A stretch of DNA of 64,000 nt from CAIOYC01 sp965277345 (GCA_965277345.1 CBDICI010000004.1:62001-126000), one strand, 5' to 3'; numbered from the stretch's first letter, positions 8,207-15,971 are shown. Program-made: numbers and translations. Notes: generated from the letters alone by a model not told the origin.

Positions 8207-8632
8207 ATGACTACCGCGACGACGATCAGGCAAATCGAGCCTGAGGCGGTGTGCCTGCTCGAGAACGGCGAGATTAACCCCAAGGTGGAGGCTCTGGTCA
8301 CCGAGCTGATTGGCCGGGTGGCCGACAAGTGGACCATGCTGATCCTGGACGTGCTGGAGGAACGCGGAGAACTTCGCTTCACCCGCATAGCCGAGCGCGT
8401 CCCAGGCATCAGTCAGAAGATGCTGACCCAGACCCTTCGCCACATGGAGCGCGACGGCCTGGTCATCCGCACGGTACACCCGGTCGTGCCGCCCAAGGTG
8501 GAGTACCGCCTGACCGAGCTTGGCGCCGGCCTTGGCGCGGCCTTTTGCGGAGTTTGGACATGGGCGGGCGAGCATCTCCGCCAGGTGGAAAAGGCGCGCC
8601 AGGCTTTCGATGAGCGCGGCAAGGCTTGTTGA
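8207..8632 (+). CDS. HxlR-family transcriptional regulator
   Basis: 141 aa winged-helix protein. The HxlR core is clear: AVCLLENGEINPKVEALVTE, then the family motif GRVADKWTMLILDVLEERGE, RFTRIAERVPGISQKMLTQT and LRHMERDGLVIRTVHPVVPP, KVEYRLTELG. The ATG at 8207 is chosen because GGAGAG lies 7 nt upstream; in-frame sequence further upstream has none of the family pattern. Cys15 in the N-terminal arm could be a redox sensor as in related regulators. Divergent from the SDR gene it probably controls. Confidence 0.85.
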   Translation: MTTATTIRQIEPEAVCLLENGEINPKVEALVTELIGRVADKWTMLILDVLEERGELRFTRIAERVPGISQKMLTQTLRHMERDGLVIRTVHPVVPPKVEYRLTELGAGLGAAFCGVWTWAGEHLRQVEKARQAFDERGKAC

Positions 8633-8672
8633 GCGTTGAACTCACCCGCACAGGACTTACTAAACTTACGCC

Positions 8673-9950
8673 ATGACCCTGACCATCGTCGCCCTCGTCA
8701 TCTTTGTTCTGCTCAGCATCTCGGCCCTGTTCTCGGCGGCGGAGACCGCGCTGACCGGCGTCAGCCGCGCCCGGATGCACCAGTTGGAGAAGGAGGGCGA
8801 CCCCGCCGCCCGGCGCGTGTCTGAACTGATCGACGACCAGGAGACGATGATCGGCTCGGTGCTGCTCGGCAACAACCTGATCAACATCCTCTCCACCGCC
8901 CTTGTCACCGAGGTGATCACCAAGTCGCTGCCGGGCGCGTGGGGCGCGGCCATCGCCACCGGCCTGATGACCGTGCTGGTGCTGGTCTATGCGGAGGTGC
9001 TGCCCAAGACCTTGGCCATCGGCCGGCCGGACGACACCGCGCGCCTGCTGTCGGCGCCGACCCTTCTGGTGGTGCGCGTCTTCGGTCCGGTGATCGCCGC
9101 CATTCAGACGGTCATCCGCGTTTCGCTGCGCACCGTGGGGTTCGAGGTCTCGCCGCCGCCTAGCGCCGACGCAGCGCAGGAGGAGATTCGCGGCGCGGTG
9201 GAATACCACCATTCCGAAGGCCTGGTGGAGGGCTCGGACCGCCGCATGATCGGCGGCGTGCTCGACCTGGCCGAGATGGATGTGGCCGAGGTGATGGTCC
9301 ACCGCCGCAACATCCTGATGCTGGACATCGCCCTCCCCGCCCGCGAGTTGATCGACCAAGCCCTGAACGCCCCGCACACGCGCCTGCCGATCTATCGGGG
9401 CGAGCAGGACAACGTGGTCGGCGTCATGCACGCCCGCGACCTGGCCCGCGCCGTCTCCGCGGTCCGCGGCGACATCGACCAGCTCGACTTGCTGGAGATC
9501 GCCCGCGAGCCCTGGTTCATCCCCGACACCACCAACCTGCGCGACCAGCTGGGCGCCTTTCTCAAGCGCAAGAGCCACTTCGCCCTGATCGTCGACGAAT
9601 ACGGCGCGCTGCAAGGATTGGTGACGCTGGAGGACATCCTCGAGGAGATCGTCGGCGAGATCGAGGACGAGCATGACGCCGCCGTGGAAGGGGTGAGGGT
9701 CCAGCCCGACGGATCGGCCAATGTCGACGGGGTCGTGACCATCCGCGACCTGAACCGCGCCATGGACTGGGACCTGCCCGACGACGACGCGGTGACCGTG
9801 GCGGGCCTCGTCATCCACGAGGCGCAGACCATTCCGGAGGCCGGCCAGACCTTCATCTTCCACGGCCACCGCTTCCAGGTCCTGCGCCGCCAGCGCAACC
9901 AGATCACCGCACTCCGCGTCTCGCCAAGGCTGGAGATCGGGGCGGAGTGA
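8673..9950 (+). CDS. CorC/HlyC-family transporter-associated protein (DUF21-CBS)
   Basis: 425 aa, the usual length. Residues 1-140 form the DUF21 membrane domain (three to four helices; ALFSAAETALTGVSRARMHQ is the signature), followed by a CBS pair (about 210-330, with VMVHRRNILMLDIALPA and HFALIVDEYGALQGLVTLED) and a C-terminal CorC_HlyC domain (GVVTIRDLNRAMDWDLPDDD). The family acts in Mg/Co efflux or homeostasis in the inner membrane. Its stop overlaps the GTG start of the FAD-dependent oxidoreductase gene. Confidence 0.9.
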   Translation: MTLTIVALVIFVLLSISALFSAAETALTGVSRARMHQLEKEGDPAARRVSELIDDQETMIGSVLLGNNLINILSTALVTEVITKSLPGAWGAAIATGLMTVLVLVYAEVLPKTLAIGRPDDTARLLSAPTLLVVRVFGPVIAAIQTVIRVSLRTVGFEVSPPPSADAAQEEIRGAVEYHHSEGLVEGSDRRMIGGVLDLAEMDVAEVMVHRRNILMLDIALPARELIDQALNAPHTRLPIYRGEQDNVVGVMHARDLARAVSAVRGDIDQLDLLEIAREPWFIPDTTNLRDQLGAFLKRKSHFALIVDEYGALQGLVTLEDILEEIVGEIEDEHDAAVEGVRVQPDGSANVDGVVTIRDLNRAMDWDLPDDDAVTVAGLVIHEAQTIPEAGQTFIFHGHRFQVLRRQRNQITALRVSPRLEIGAE

Positions 9951-11086
9951 GCCAATCGACTGCCGACGACGCGACCTTCGACCTCGCCATTGTCGGCGCG
10001 GGGTTCGCCGGGTTGGCGGCCGCGCGGGCCGCGGCGCTTCGCGGGCTGCGGGTCGCGGTGCTGGAGGCCAAGCCAGCCATAGGCGTCAGACTGCACACCA
10101 CCGGCATCTTCGTGCGGGAGGCCGCCGACGCGTACGACATCCCCCTGTCCTTCTCCCGTCGGGTCACCCGCGTTCGGCTGTACGGACCCAGCCGCCAAAC
10201 CCTCGATCTGCAGGGACCCGGCTACTATTTTCTGACCACCGACACCGCTGCGGTCCTGCGCTGGTTGGCGGAGGAGGCGGTGCGGGCGGGCGCCCACATT
10301 CGCACCCACTGCCGCGTCGAGGGCATGGACCGCGACGGCCGGGTGTGGCGAATCCAGGCGGGCGGCGAGGCCATCGGGGCCCGCTATCTCCTTGGCGCGG
10401 ATGGTGCGCGCTCGCCCACGGCGCGGATGCTGGGCCTTTCGGAGAACCGGCGGTTTATCGCCGGCGTGGAGCGGGACTATCGCGATCCCGGCTTGCTTGA
10501 TCCCGCCTATCTGCACTGCTTCCTCGATAGCCGTACCGCGCCGGGTTACATCGCCTGGGCCGCCGTCAGCCCGATCGGGGCGCAGGTCGGACTGGCGGTG
10601 TCGGATGGGCGCCGGCCGAGGATCGCCGCCTTCACCCGCGAGGCAGAGCTGATGTTTCGTCTCGATCCCGCCCGCGCCAAGGAACGGCGCGCGGGCTTGA
10701 TTCCCTGCGGCGGGGTGGTGAACCGCTGGTGGCGCGAGGGGGCGATGCTGGTGGGCGACGCCGCGGGGATGGTGTCTCCGCTGACCGGCGGCGGCATTCA
10801 TCCGGCCCTGTCCCTTGGCCGCCGGGCGGGCCAGGCCATAGCCGACCATCTGCGCGCCGGGGCGGTCTCTCCGGAGAAGGCCGTCGATGCGGCCCTGCCG
10901 AATTATGCACTCAAGCTGGTCATGCGCCGGGCGCTGGATACGGCGCCGCCCAATTGGCTGTTCGATCTCGCCATCTCCACCGCGCCCATGGCGACACTGG
11001 CGCGGCGGGTCTTCTTCCATGGCGCGACGGGGCGGCGCCGCGACCCCGCGCCCGAACCGCTGGAACTCAAACAGGAGGACGTCTGA
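9947..11086 (+). CDS. FAD-dependent oxidoreductase, geranylgeranyl-reductase type
   Basis: 379 aa from a GTG overlapping the CorC stop (GTGA). N-terminal FAD-binding fold with DLAIVGAGFAGLAAARAAAL and a conserved Glu at VAVLEAKP, a GADGARSPTARML motif in the middle, and the C-terminal FAD ribityl-binding segment VGDAAGMVSPLTGGGIHPAL typical of the geranylgeranyl reductase/halogenase superfamily. It may reduce isoprenoid chains or act on a small phenolic; the sequence does not decide. Coupled downstream to a cupin gene (TGATG). Confidence 0.75.
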   Translation: MSQSTADDATFDLAIVGAGFAGLAAARAAALRGLRVAVLEAKPAIGVRLHTTGIFVREAADAYDIPLSFSRRVTRVRLYGPSRQTLDLQGPGYYFLTTDTAAVLRWLAEEAVRAGAHIRTHCRVEGMDRDGRVWRIQAGGEAIGARYLLGADGARSPTARMLGLSENRRFIAGVERDYRDPGLLDPAYLHCFLDSRTAPGYIAWAAVSPIGAQVGLAVSDGRRPRIAAFTREAELMFRLDPARAKERRAGLIPCGGVVNRWWREGAMLVGDAAGMVSPLTGGGIHPALSLGRRAGQAIADHLRAGAVSPEKAVDAALPNYALKLVMRRALDTAPPNWLFDLAISTAPMATLARRVFFHGATGRRRDPAPEPLELKQEDV

Positions 11087-11634
11087 TGACGCTGCACAAG
11101 GTTCGCCGGATCGTCACCGGCCACGACGCGCAAGGCCGCGCCGTTGTGATCGACGATGCAGAAGCGGCCAATATCGTGGCGAGCCCGGCTCGGCCCGACG
11201 CCGGGTTGACCAACCTGTGGGTGACCGAGGCGGTTCCCGCCGATTGCGACGCCGCCGATCTCTTGTCCGGCCCTCCGCACGGTCTCTTGCCGCCCCGCGG
11301 CGGCGTCATCTTCCGTTTCTTCCAGATTCCGCCAGGCGACCGAAGGGGCGAGCCGCCCTCCAAAGAGACTCGCGAAGCGACGCGCGCGGCGTTTGCCGCC
11401 ATGGGCGCGACAGCCCAGCACGACGACAGCGCCCGCCACGCCGCCATGCACCGGACCGAGACGGTGGACTACATCATCCTGCTGAAGGGCGAGGTGACGC
11501 TTATTCTCGACGCCGACGAGCGCGACATGCGGCCTTTCGACGTGGTTATCCAGCGCGCCACAAACCACGCCTGGGCCAACTGCGGCTCCGAACCCGCCGT
11601 GCTGATGGCGGTGCTGGTGGACGGGAAGGTCTAG
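11086..11634 (+). CDS. Cupin-domain protein
   Basis: 182 aa. The ATG overlaps the preceding stop and has a strong AGGAGG 7 nt upstream. The C-terminal 70 residues hold a cupin barrel: MHRTETVDYIILLKGEVTLI is motif 1 (with His, Glu and Asp in place of the usual ligand set), and RATNHAWANCGSEPAVLMAV is motif 2. The N-terminal half (HKVRRIVTGHDAQGRAVVID) is a conserved extension found in cupins linked to aromatic and carbonyl metabolism. Likely cytoplasmic and functionally tied to the adjacent flavoprotein. Reaction unknown. Confidence 0.75.
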   Translation: MTLHKVRRIVTGHDAQGRAVVIDDAEAANIVASPARPDAGLTNLWVTEAVPADCDAADLLSGPPHGLLPPRGGVIFRFFQIPPGDRRGEPPSKETREATRAAFAAMGATAQHDDSARHAAMHRTETVDYIILLKGEVTLILDADERDMRPFDVVIQRATNHAWANCGSEPAVLMAVLVDGKV

Positions 11635-11653
11635 GGGCGACGCCGCGCATCGT

Positions 11654-11923
11654 CTACTCTCCCGGCGCGGCGGCGCGAATTGAGAGGGCGTGGACCGGGC
11701 CGGCGAGTTCTTCGGCCAGGAGGGCGTTGATCCGCCGCTGGCGCTCCACGCGGCCGAGGCCTTTGAAAGCCTCCGACACAATGGTGAGGGTGAAATGGCT
11801 CTCTCCCCCTTCCCGATGACCCGAATGACCGGCGTGCTTGTCGCTGTCATCGACGATCTCCAGCCGGTCCGGGGCGAGCGCCGCCTCCAGCTTGCGACGG
11901 ATGGCCTCTGCGACGGCGCCCAT
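11654..11923 (-). CDS. bolA: BolA-family protein
   Basis: 89 aa. BolA proteins bind [2Fe-2S] clusters with monothiol glutaredoxins and affect envelope and stress responses. MGAVAEAIRRKLEAALAPDR gives the first helix; DDSDKHAGHSGHREGGESHF contains the BolA loop with the conserved cluster-ligand His region, and RVERQRRINALLAEELAGPV plus HALSIRA closes the fold. I use the internal ATG at 11923 because it aligns with the family N-terminus; an upstream ATG (11983) is possible but would overlap the divergent gene. Divergent from the J-domain gene. Confidence 0.88.
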   Translation of the reverse strand: MGAVAEAIRRKLEAALAPDRLEIVDDSDKHAGHSGHREGGESHFTLTIVSEAFKGLGRVERQRRINALLAEELAGPVHALSIRAAAPGE

Positions 11924-11981
11924 GGCTGCGAATCCCGTGTCAATTCTTGAATGAGAAAACTTCGCCCTCATACTGCCTTCC

Positions 11982-12629
11982 ATGAGCGGTGCGTTTCAAT
12001 ACCGGCCCAGGTTCGTGGACATTCGCGTCAAGCCGCCCAAGGAGGGCGAGGAGGCGAAGGAGGACGTCCTGCGGCTGAAGCCGGGCGAGAAGCCGTGCGA
12101 GTGGCCGGACTGCCGCAAGGCCGCCAGTGCGCGGGCGCCCAAGTCGCGCGAGCGGCTGAACGACCACTATTGGTTCTGCCAGGGCCACGCCGCCGAATAC
12201 AACAGGGGTTGGGACTTCTTCGCCGGCATGACGGATGCGGACGTGGCCGCCGCACAGGCCGCCCGCGCCGTGGGCGAACGGCCGACCTGGGAGTTCAAGG
12301 CATCCCGATTCTCGCGCGAAGCCGCCTCCTTCGGCGCCACCAACCGGGTCGGCTCTGGCCGCTACCGCGATCCGTTCAACGTGTTCGGCGGCCAGTCCGG
12401 CGGTCCGCGCGCCGAGAGTCCGAGCCGCCACCTCGGCCGGCTGGAGAAGCGCGCCCTGATCGAACTCGATCTCGAGGACAATGCCGACGCCGGCGCCATC
12501 CGCGTGCGCTATCTCGACCTGGTCAAGCGCTGCCACCCCGACACCAACGGCGGCGACCGCTCTACCGAGGACAAGCTGCAACGGGTGATCAAGGCCTACA
12601 AGATCCTGCGCACCGCCAAGATGGTGTGA
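11982..12629 (+). CDS. C-terminal J-domain protein
   Basis: 215 aa. The J domain is at the C-terminus (about 155-215) with the invariant HPD in RYLDLVKRCHPDTNGGDR, followed by STEDKLQRVIKAYKILR; it should stimulate an Hsp70 ATPase. The N-terminal part has a Cys pair (EKPCEWPDCRKAASARAP) and WFCQGHAAEYNRGWDFFAGM, suggesting a small metal- or cofactor-binding module. The bolA/J-domain/cobS order is a known alphaproteobacterial neighbourhood. Client unknown. Confidence 0.85.
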   Translation: MSGAFQYRPRFVDIRVKPPKEGEEAKEDVLRLKPGEKPCEWPDCRKAASARAPKSRERLNDHYWFCQGHAAEYNRGWDFFAGMTDADVAAAQAARAVGERPTWEFKASRFSREAASFGATNRVGSGRYRDPFNVFGGQSGGPRAESPSRHLGRLEKRALIELDLEDNADAGAIRVRYLDLVKRCHPDTNGGDRSTEDKLQRVIKAYKILRTAKMV

Positions 12630-12721
12630 GGCCCGGCCGTCCGCCGGCGCCGTCCGCGCGATCGCTTTCCCTTGCGTCGCCGGTTTCCTAACCAGCGATA
12701 ACACGCTAATCGAGGCCCACC

Positions 12722-13726
12722 ATGGCCTCCCCGATCGATACCGAAGACGAACACCTCCTCGCGCTGGCGCCCGACAGGCAGGTCTCCCTGCGCGAGGCGT
12801 TCGGCATCGACAGCGACATGATGGTCCCGGCCTTCTCCACCCGCGACGCGCACGTGCCGGATGTGGACAGCGCCTACAAGTTCGACCCGCAGACCACGCT
12901 GGCCATCTGCGCCGGCTTCGCCCACGACCGGCGCGTGATGGTGCAGGGCTATCACGGCACCGGCAAATCCACCCATATCGAGCAGGTGGCGGCGACGCTG
13001 AACTGGCCGCTGGTGCGGGTGAACCTGGACAGCCACGTCTCGCGCATCGACCTGGTGGGCAAGGACGCCATCGTCCTGAAGGACGGCAAGCAGGTCACCG
13101 AGTTTCGCGAGGGGATGCTGCCCTGGGCCATCCAGCGCCCCATCGCCCTGGTTTTCGACGAGTACGACGCCGGGCGCCCCGACGTGATGTTCGTGATCCA
13201 GCGCATTTTGGAGGCGCAGGGCAAGCTGACCCTGCTCGACCAGAACCGGGTGATCCGGCCGAACCCCTATTTCCGCCTGTTCGCCACCACCAACACCATC
13301 GGTCTCGGCGACACCACGGGGCTGTATCACGGCACCCAGCAGATCAATCAGGGCCAGATGGACCGCTGGTCCATCGTAACCACGCTGAACTATCTGGCGC
13401 ACGAGGTGGAGGCCGAGATCGTGCTGGCCAAGTCGCCGCACTACGACACGGTGGAGGGGCGGCGCACCATCAACGCCATGGTCCGCGTGGCCGACATGAC
13501 CCGCAACGCCTTCATGAACGGCGACATCTCCACCGTCATGTCGCCCCGCACGGTGATCACCTGGGCCCAGAACGCCCAGATTTTCGCCGGCGACATCGCC
13601 CTCGCCTTCCGCCTCACCTTCCTCAACAAGTGCGACGAACTGGAACGCCCCACGGTGGCGGAGTTCTACCAGCGCGCCTTCGGGCAGGACCTGCCGGAAA
13701 GCGCGGCGCGGGTGAAGGTGGCCTGA
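12722..13726 (+). CDS. cobS: Cobaltochelatase subunit CobS (AAA+ ATPase)
   Basis: 334 aa, full length. CobS with CobT forms the AAA+ chaperone that powers CobN to insert cobalt into hydrogenobyrinic acid diamide in aerobic B12 synthesis. Walker A GYHGTGKST (76-84), RVNLDSHVSRIDLVGKDAIV, Walker B IALVFDEYDAGRP and sensor 1 FATTNTIGLGD are intact, as is NQGQMDRWSIVTTLNY. CobT normally follows directly but is absent here; small ORFs and thiS come next. No other B12 gene is in the window apart from a COG0523 GTPase of uncertain role. Confidence 0.92.
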   Translation: MASPIDTEDEHLLALAPDRQVSLREAFGIDSDMMVPAFSTRDAHVPDVDSAYKFDPQTTLAICAGFAHDRRVMVQGYHGTGKSTHIEQVAATLNWPLVRVNLDSHVSRIDLVGKDAIVLKDGKQVTEFREGMLPWAIQRPIALVFDEYDAGRPDVMFVIQRILEAQGKLTLLDQNRVIRPNPYFRLFATTNTIGLGDTTGLYHGTQQINQGQMDRWSIVTTLNYLAHEVEAEIVLAKSPHYDTVEGRRTINAMVRVADMTRNAFMNGDISTVMSPRTVITWAQNAQIFAGDIALAFRLTFLNKCDELERPTVAEFYQRAFGQDLPESAARVKVA

Positions 13727-13774
13727 GGCGCCGATTCCCCGCGCTTTCCGCCGACCGCCCTGTTAGGATCGCAC

Positions 13775-13906
13775 ATGTCCGAACCGCCGAAGCCGCCGCC
13801 CACGACGCAGAAGCCCGCGCGCACGCTGTCCTACGGTGTGGCCAATCCCAAGACGGGGAGCGGCGGCAAGTATCGCCCTGCCCCCGCCAAACCCACGGAC
13901 GACTGA
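13775..13906 (+). CDS. Small Pro-rich protein (43 aa)
   Basis: Reads MSEPPKPPPTTQKPARTLSY, then GVANPKTGSGGKYRPAPAKP and TDD. Rich in Pro and Lys, without hydrophobic segments, probably disordered. It lies 48 nt after cobS and 24 nt before another small gene on the same strand. No strong ribosome binding site is visible. The ordered composition and tandem position suggest a real small protein, but I know no family. Confidence 0.45.
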   Translation: MSEPPKPPPTTQKPARTLSYGVANPKTGSGGKYRPAPAKPTDD

Positions 13907-13930
13907 GCCTTCAGTCCAAGGAGCGCCGCC

Positions 13931-14047
13931 ATGGCCAAGGGTCAGAAGAAATCCAACAAGGAAGTGCGCAAGCCCAAGGCCGAAAAGCCCAAGGCCTCGG
14001 CCACGGCAGGCCCCTCCCCCTTCTTGACGCCGCCCGGCAAGAAGTAG
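13931..14047 (+). CDS. Small Lys-rich protein (38 aa)
   Basis: Reads MAKGQKKSNKEVRKPKAEKP followed by KASATAGPSPFLTPPGKK. AAGGAG lies 7 nt before the ATG, a good Shine-Dalgarno. The opening MAKGQKKSNKEVRKPK resembles a short uncharacterised protein seen in many proteobacterial annotations. Strongly basic, so it may bind nucleic acid; that is inference from charge. Situated between the 43-aa gene and thiS. Confidence 0.6.
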   Translation: MAKGQKKSNKEVRKPKAEKPKASATAGPSPFLTPPGKK

Positions 14048-14100
14048 CGCCGCCGCCAGCGGGCTTGACGTCAGCGAACCGCCGGCGTTCAAGCCGCCGC

Positions 14101-14301
14101 ATGATCCTGACCCTCAACGGCGAAGCCCGCGTCTTTGACGCCCTGCCCCACCTGGCGGCGTTGGTGGAGACGCTTGGGCTGGACCCCCGCAAGGTAGCGG
14201 TGGAGCGGAACCTGGAAATCGTGCCCCGTTCACTCTATGCCAAAACCGCGCTCGGCGACGGCGACCGCATCGAGATCGTCCACTTCATCGGAGGCGGCTG
14301 A
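14101..14301 (+). CDS. thiS: Sulfur-carrier protein ThiS
   Basis: 66 aa ubiquitin-like protein ending in the Gly-Gly type tail (EIVHFIGGG) that is adenylated and thiocarboxylated to supply sulfur for the thiazole ring of thiamine. MILTLNGEARVFDALPHLAA and AVERNLEIVPRS follow the family pattern. Usually next to thiG; here a toxin-antitoxin pair lies between them (14356-14978). Confidence 0.9.
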   Translation: MILTLNGEARVFDALPHLAALVETLGLDPRKVAVERNLEIVPRSLYAKTALGDGDRIEIVHFIGGG

Positions 14302-14319
14302 CCGCTCGCGTTGGAGTAA

Positions 14320-14348
14320 TTGACAACACTCCGGTCTGCTGTCATTCT
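14320..14348 (+). promoter_or_regulatory. Candidate promoter for the TumE/TumA pair
   Basis: TTGACA (14320-14325) is a perfect -35 hexamer; 17 nt later CATTCT (14343-14348) is a weak -10. The transcription start would fall at or just before the ATG at 14356, implying a nearly leaderless mRNA. A GGAGT/ACTCC inverted pair flanks the -35 (14313-14332) and could be part of an antitoxin operator. Confidence 0.4.
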
Positions 14349-14355
14349 CTCCGGC

Positions 14356-14637
14356 ATGAAGGCTGAGCGACTGCTGAATGAGCGGCATCAGCTTTCGGCG
14401 GACCGTTTTGTGGAATTGCGGGGTTTGGCGTGTGCCCGGTCGGTGAGAGGGCCGGATCACGATCTCAAATACGCGCTGGCCTTTGTCGTCGGCGGCCTCT
14501 GCGTGGTGCGTTACGGTAACGAGGCCGGCAAGGGCGACCACCGCCACGTCGGGTCGGTCGAAACGGCCTGCCGGCTTACGACCGCCGCAGCCTTGCTCGC
14601 CGACTTTTGGGCGGATGTAGATGGGTGGAGGCCGTAA
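14356..14637 (+). CDS. tumE: TumE-type toxin (DUF6516)
   Basis: 93 aa. The family pattern is clear: KAERLLNERHQLS, RGPDHDLKYALAFVVGGLCV, then the signature NEAGKGDHRHVG (Lys59, Asp61, His62, His64 likely catalytic) and TTAAALLADFWADVD. DUF6516/TumE proteins are the toxin half of a two-gene toxin-antitoxin family, typically encoded first. The stop overlaps the ATG of the antitoxin gene (TAATG at 14635-14639). The pair interrupts thiS-thiG, which suggests acquisition. Confidence 0.82.
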   Translation: MKAERLLNERHQLSADRFVELRGLACARSVRGPDHDLKYALAFVVGGLCVVRYGNEAGKGDHRHVGSVETACRLTTAAALLADFWADVDGWRP

Positions 14638-14978
14638 TGAGCACCGTGACCTTGTCACTCGCCTCGCGGGAAGAGGTAACGCGGTGCGCGCTGAGCGCCT
14701 TCGATGGTGAAACACAAGGCGCGCGCATCTCGTTTGCCTCGGCCGAACTCTTGTGGCGCACCTTGACGCACAAGCGATGGGCGCTGCTCCACGCCATGAC
14801 GGGGCAGGGCGTGATGTCGATCCGCGAAGCGGCGCGTCGCGTAGGGCGCGACGTAAAGGCGGTCCACGGCGATGTGTCGGCTTTGATCAGCGCCGGGGTC
14901 ATTGATCGCGTGGAGGGCGGGATCGTGTTCCCCTATGATGCGATCCATGTGGATTTCGTGCTGACCAGCGCCGCCTAG
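14637..14978 (+). CDS. tumA: TumA-type antitoxin (HVO_A0114-like DNA-binding protein)
   Basis: 113 aa, coupled to the toxin by TAATG with GGTGGAGG just upstream. The N-terminal half (VTLSLASREEVTRCALSAFD and ISFASAELLWRTLTHKRWAL) leads into a winged helix-turn-helix (SIREAARRVGRDVKAVHGDV, SALISAGVIDR), ending in IVFPYDAIHVDFVL. It should neutralise TumE and repress the operon. A longer reading from 14607 exists, but the coupled ATG fits the gene pair better. Confidence 0.8.
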   Translation: MSTVTLSLASREEVTRCALSAFDGETQGARISFASAELLWRTLTHKRWALLHAMTGQGVMSIREAARRVGRDVKAVHGDVSALISAGVIDRVEGGIVFPYDAIHVDFVLTSAA

Positions 14979-15025
14979 GGCGTGCAGCGCTGGCGGCCCG
15001 TCTCGCCCTGGCCTAAGTACCACCC

Positions 15026-15829
15026 ATGAACGCGCAGCCTCACCTCGCCGATCGGGCGGCGTCCGATCCCTGGACCGTCGCCGGCCGCAGCTTCACCTCG
15101 CGGCTGATCGTGGGCACCGGCAAGTATGCCGACTATGCCCTGAACGCGGCGGCGGCGGAGGCGGCGGGGGCGGAGATTGTCACCGTGGCGCTGCGCCGGG
15201 TGAACCTCAGCGACCCCAGCCAGCCCATGCTGGCCGACCATGTGAAGCCCGAGCGGTTCACCTATCTGCCCAATACCGCCGGCTGCTTTACCGGGGAGGA
15301 GGCGGTGCGCACCCTGCGCCTGGCGCGCGAGGCCGGGGGCTGGTCGCTGGTCAAGCTGGAGGTGCTGTCCAATACCCCCCACCTCTATCCCGACATGATC
15401 GAGACGCTGCGGGCGCTCGATCTGCTGGTGAAGGACGGCTTCGACGTCATGGTCTATTGCACCGACGACGTGGTCATGGCCAGGCGGCTGGAAGAGGCGG
15501 GCGCCGCCGCCGTCATGCCCGCCGCCGCCCCCATCGGCTCGGGCCTCGGCATCCAGAACCGGGTGAACATCCGCCTCATCGTCGAGCAGGTGCGCGTGCC
15601 GGTGCTGGTGGACGCCGGAGTGGGAACCCCATCCGACGCGGTGCTGGCCATGGAACTCGGCTGCGACGCGGTGCTGATGAACACCGCCATCGCCGGGGCG
15701 CGCGACCCGGTGCGGATGGCGAGCGCGATGAGGCACGCGGTGATCGCCGGCCGCGAAGGCTACCTCGCCGGGCGGATGCCCCGGCGGATGTACGCCGACC
15801 CCTCCTCGCCGCTCGCCGGGCTGATCTAG
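15026..15829 (+). CDS. thiG: Thiazole synthase ThiG
   Basis: 267 aa TIM-barrel enzyme that condenses DXP, dehydroglycine (or iminoglycine) and ThiS thiocarboxylate to the thiazole phosphate. RSFTSRLIVGTGKYADYALN, EIVTVALRRVNLSD, WSLVKLEVLSNTPHLYPDMI (Schiff-base Lys in the VKLEVL motif), CTDDVVMARRLEEAGAAAVM and PIGSGLGIQN are all standard. It starts 47 nt after the antitoxin gene, so expression may depend on readthrough from the toxin-antitoxin promoter or on thiS transcription. Confidence 0.95.
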   Translation: MNAQPHLADRAASDPWTVAGRSFTSRLIVGTGKYADYALNAAAAEAAGAEIVTVALRRVNLSDPSQPMLADHVKPERFTYLPNTAGCFTGEEAVRTLRLAREAGGWSLVKLEVLSNTPHLYPDMIETLRALDLLVKDGFDVMVYCTDDVVMARRLEEAGAAAVMPAAAPIGSGLGIQNRVNIRLIVEQVRVPVLVDAGVGTPSDAVLAMELGCDAVLMNTAIAGARDPVRMASAMRHAVIAGREGYLAGRMPRRMYADPSSPLAGLI

Positions 15830-15942
15830 CGGCCTGCAGCCCGGTAATTGAGCCCGACGCCGTGATCGCCCGGCGCCTCTGCTCATATTTGTGGCGCGGA
15901 TGGGGCGCAGTTTCCGGTAGGTGACCGATATGTAACAATCGA

Positions 15943-15971
15943 TTGACACGCCGCCGCATTGCGGCCACGCT
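15943..15971 (+). promoter_or_regulatory. Weak promoter candidate before TonB receptor
   Basis: TTGACA at 15943-15948 followed after 17 nt by CACGCT (15966-15971), about 90 nt upstream of the receptor GTG. The -10 is poor. The rest of the 232-bp gap (15830-16061) holds only a GCCGC-N3-GCGGC hairpin between these elements and no ORF. Confidence 0.25.

Noticed and set aside
8463..11020. Two long minus-strand open frames over CorC and the flavoprotein
   Set aside because: No recognisable protein features; real genes on the plus strand have motifs, ribosome binding sites and coupled starts.
12630..12721. Cobalamin riboswitch before cobS
   Set aside because: The 92-nt gap is too short and has no B12-box-like GCCACTG sequence.
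14048..14100. TPP riboswitch before thiS
   Set aside because: Only about 50 nt are available and the conserved CUGAGA/ACCUGAU-type core is not present.
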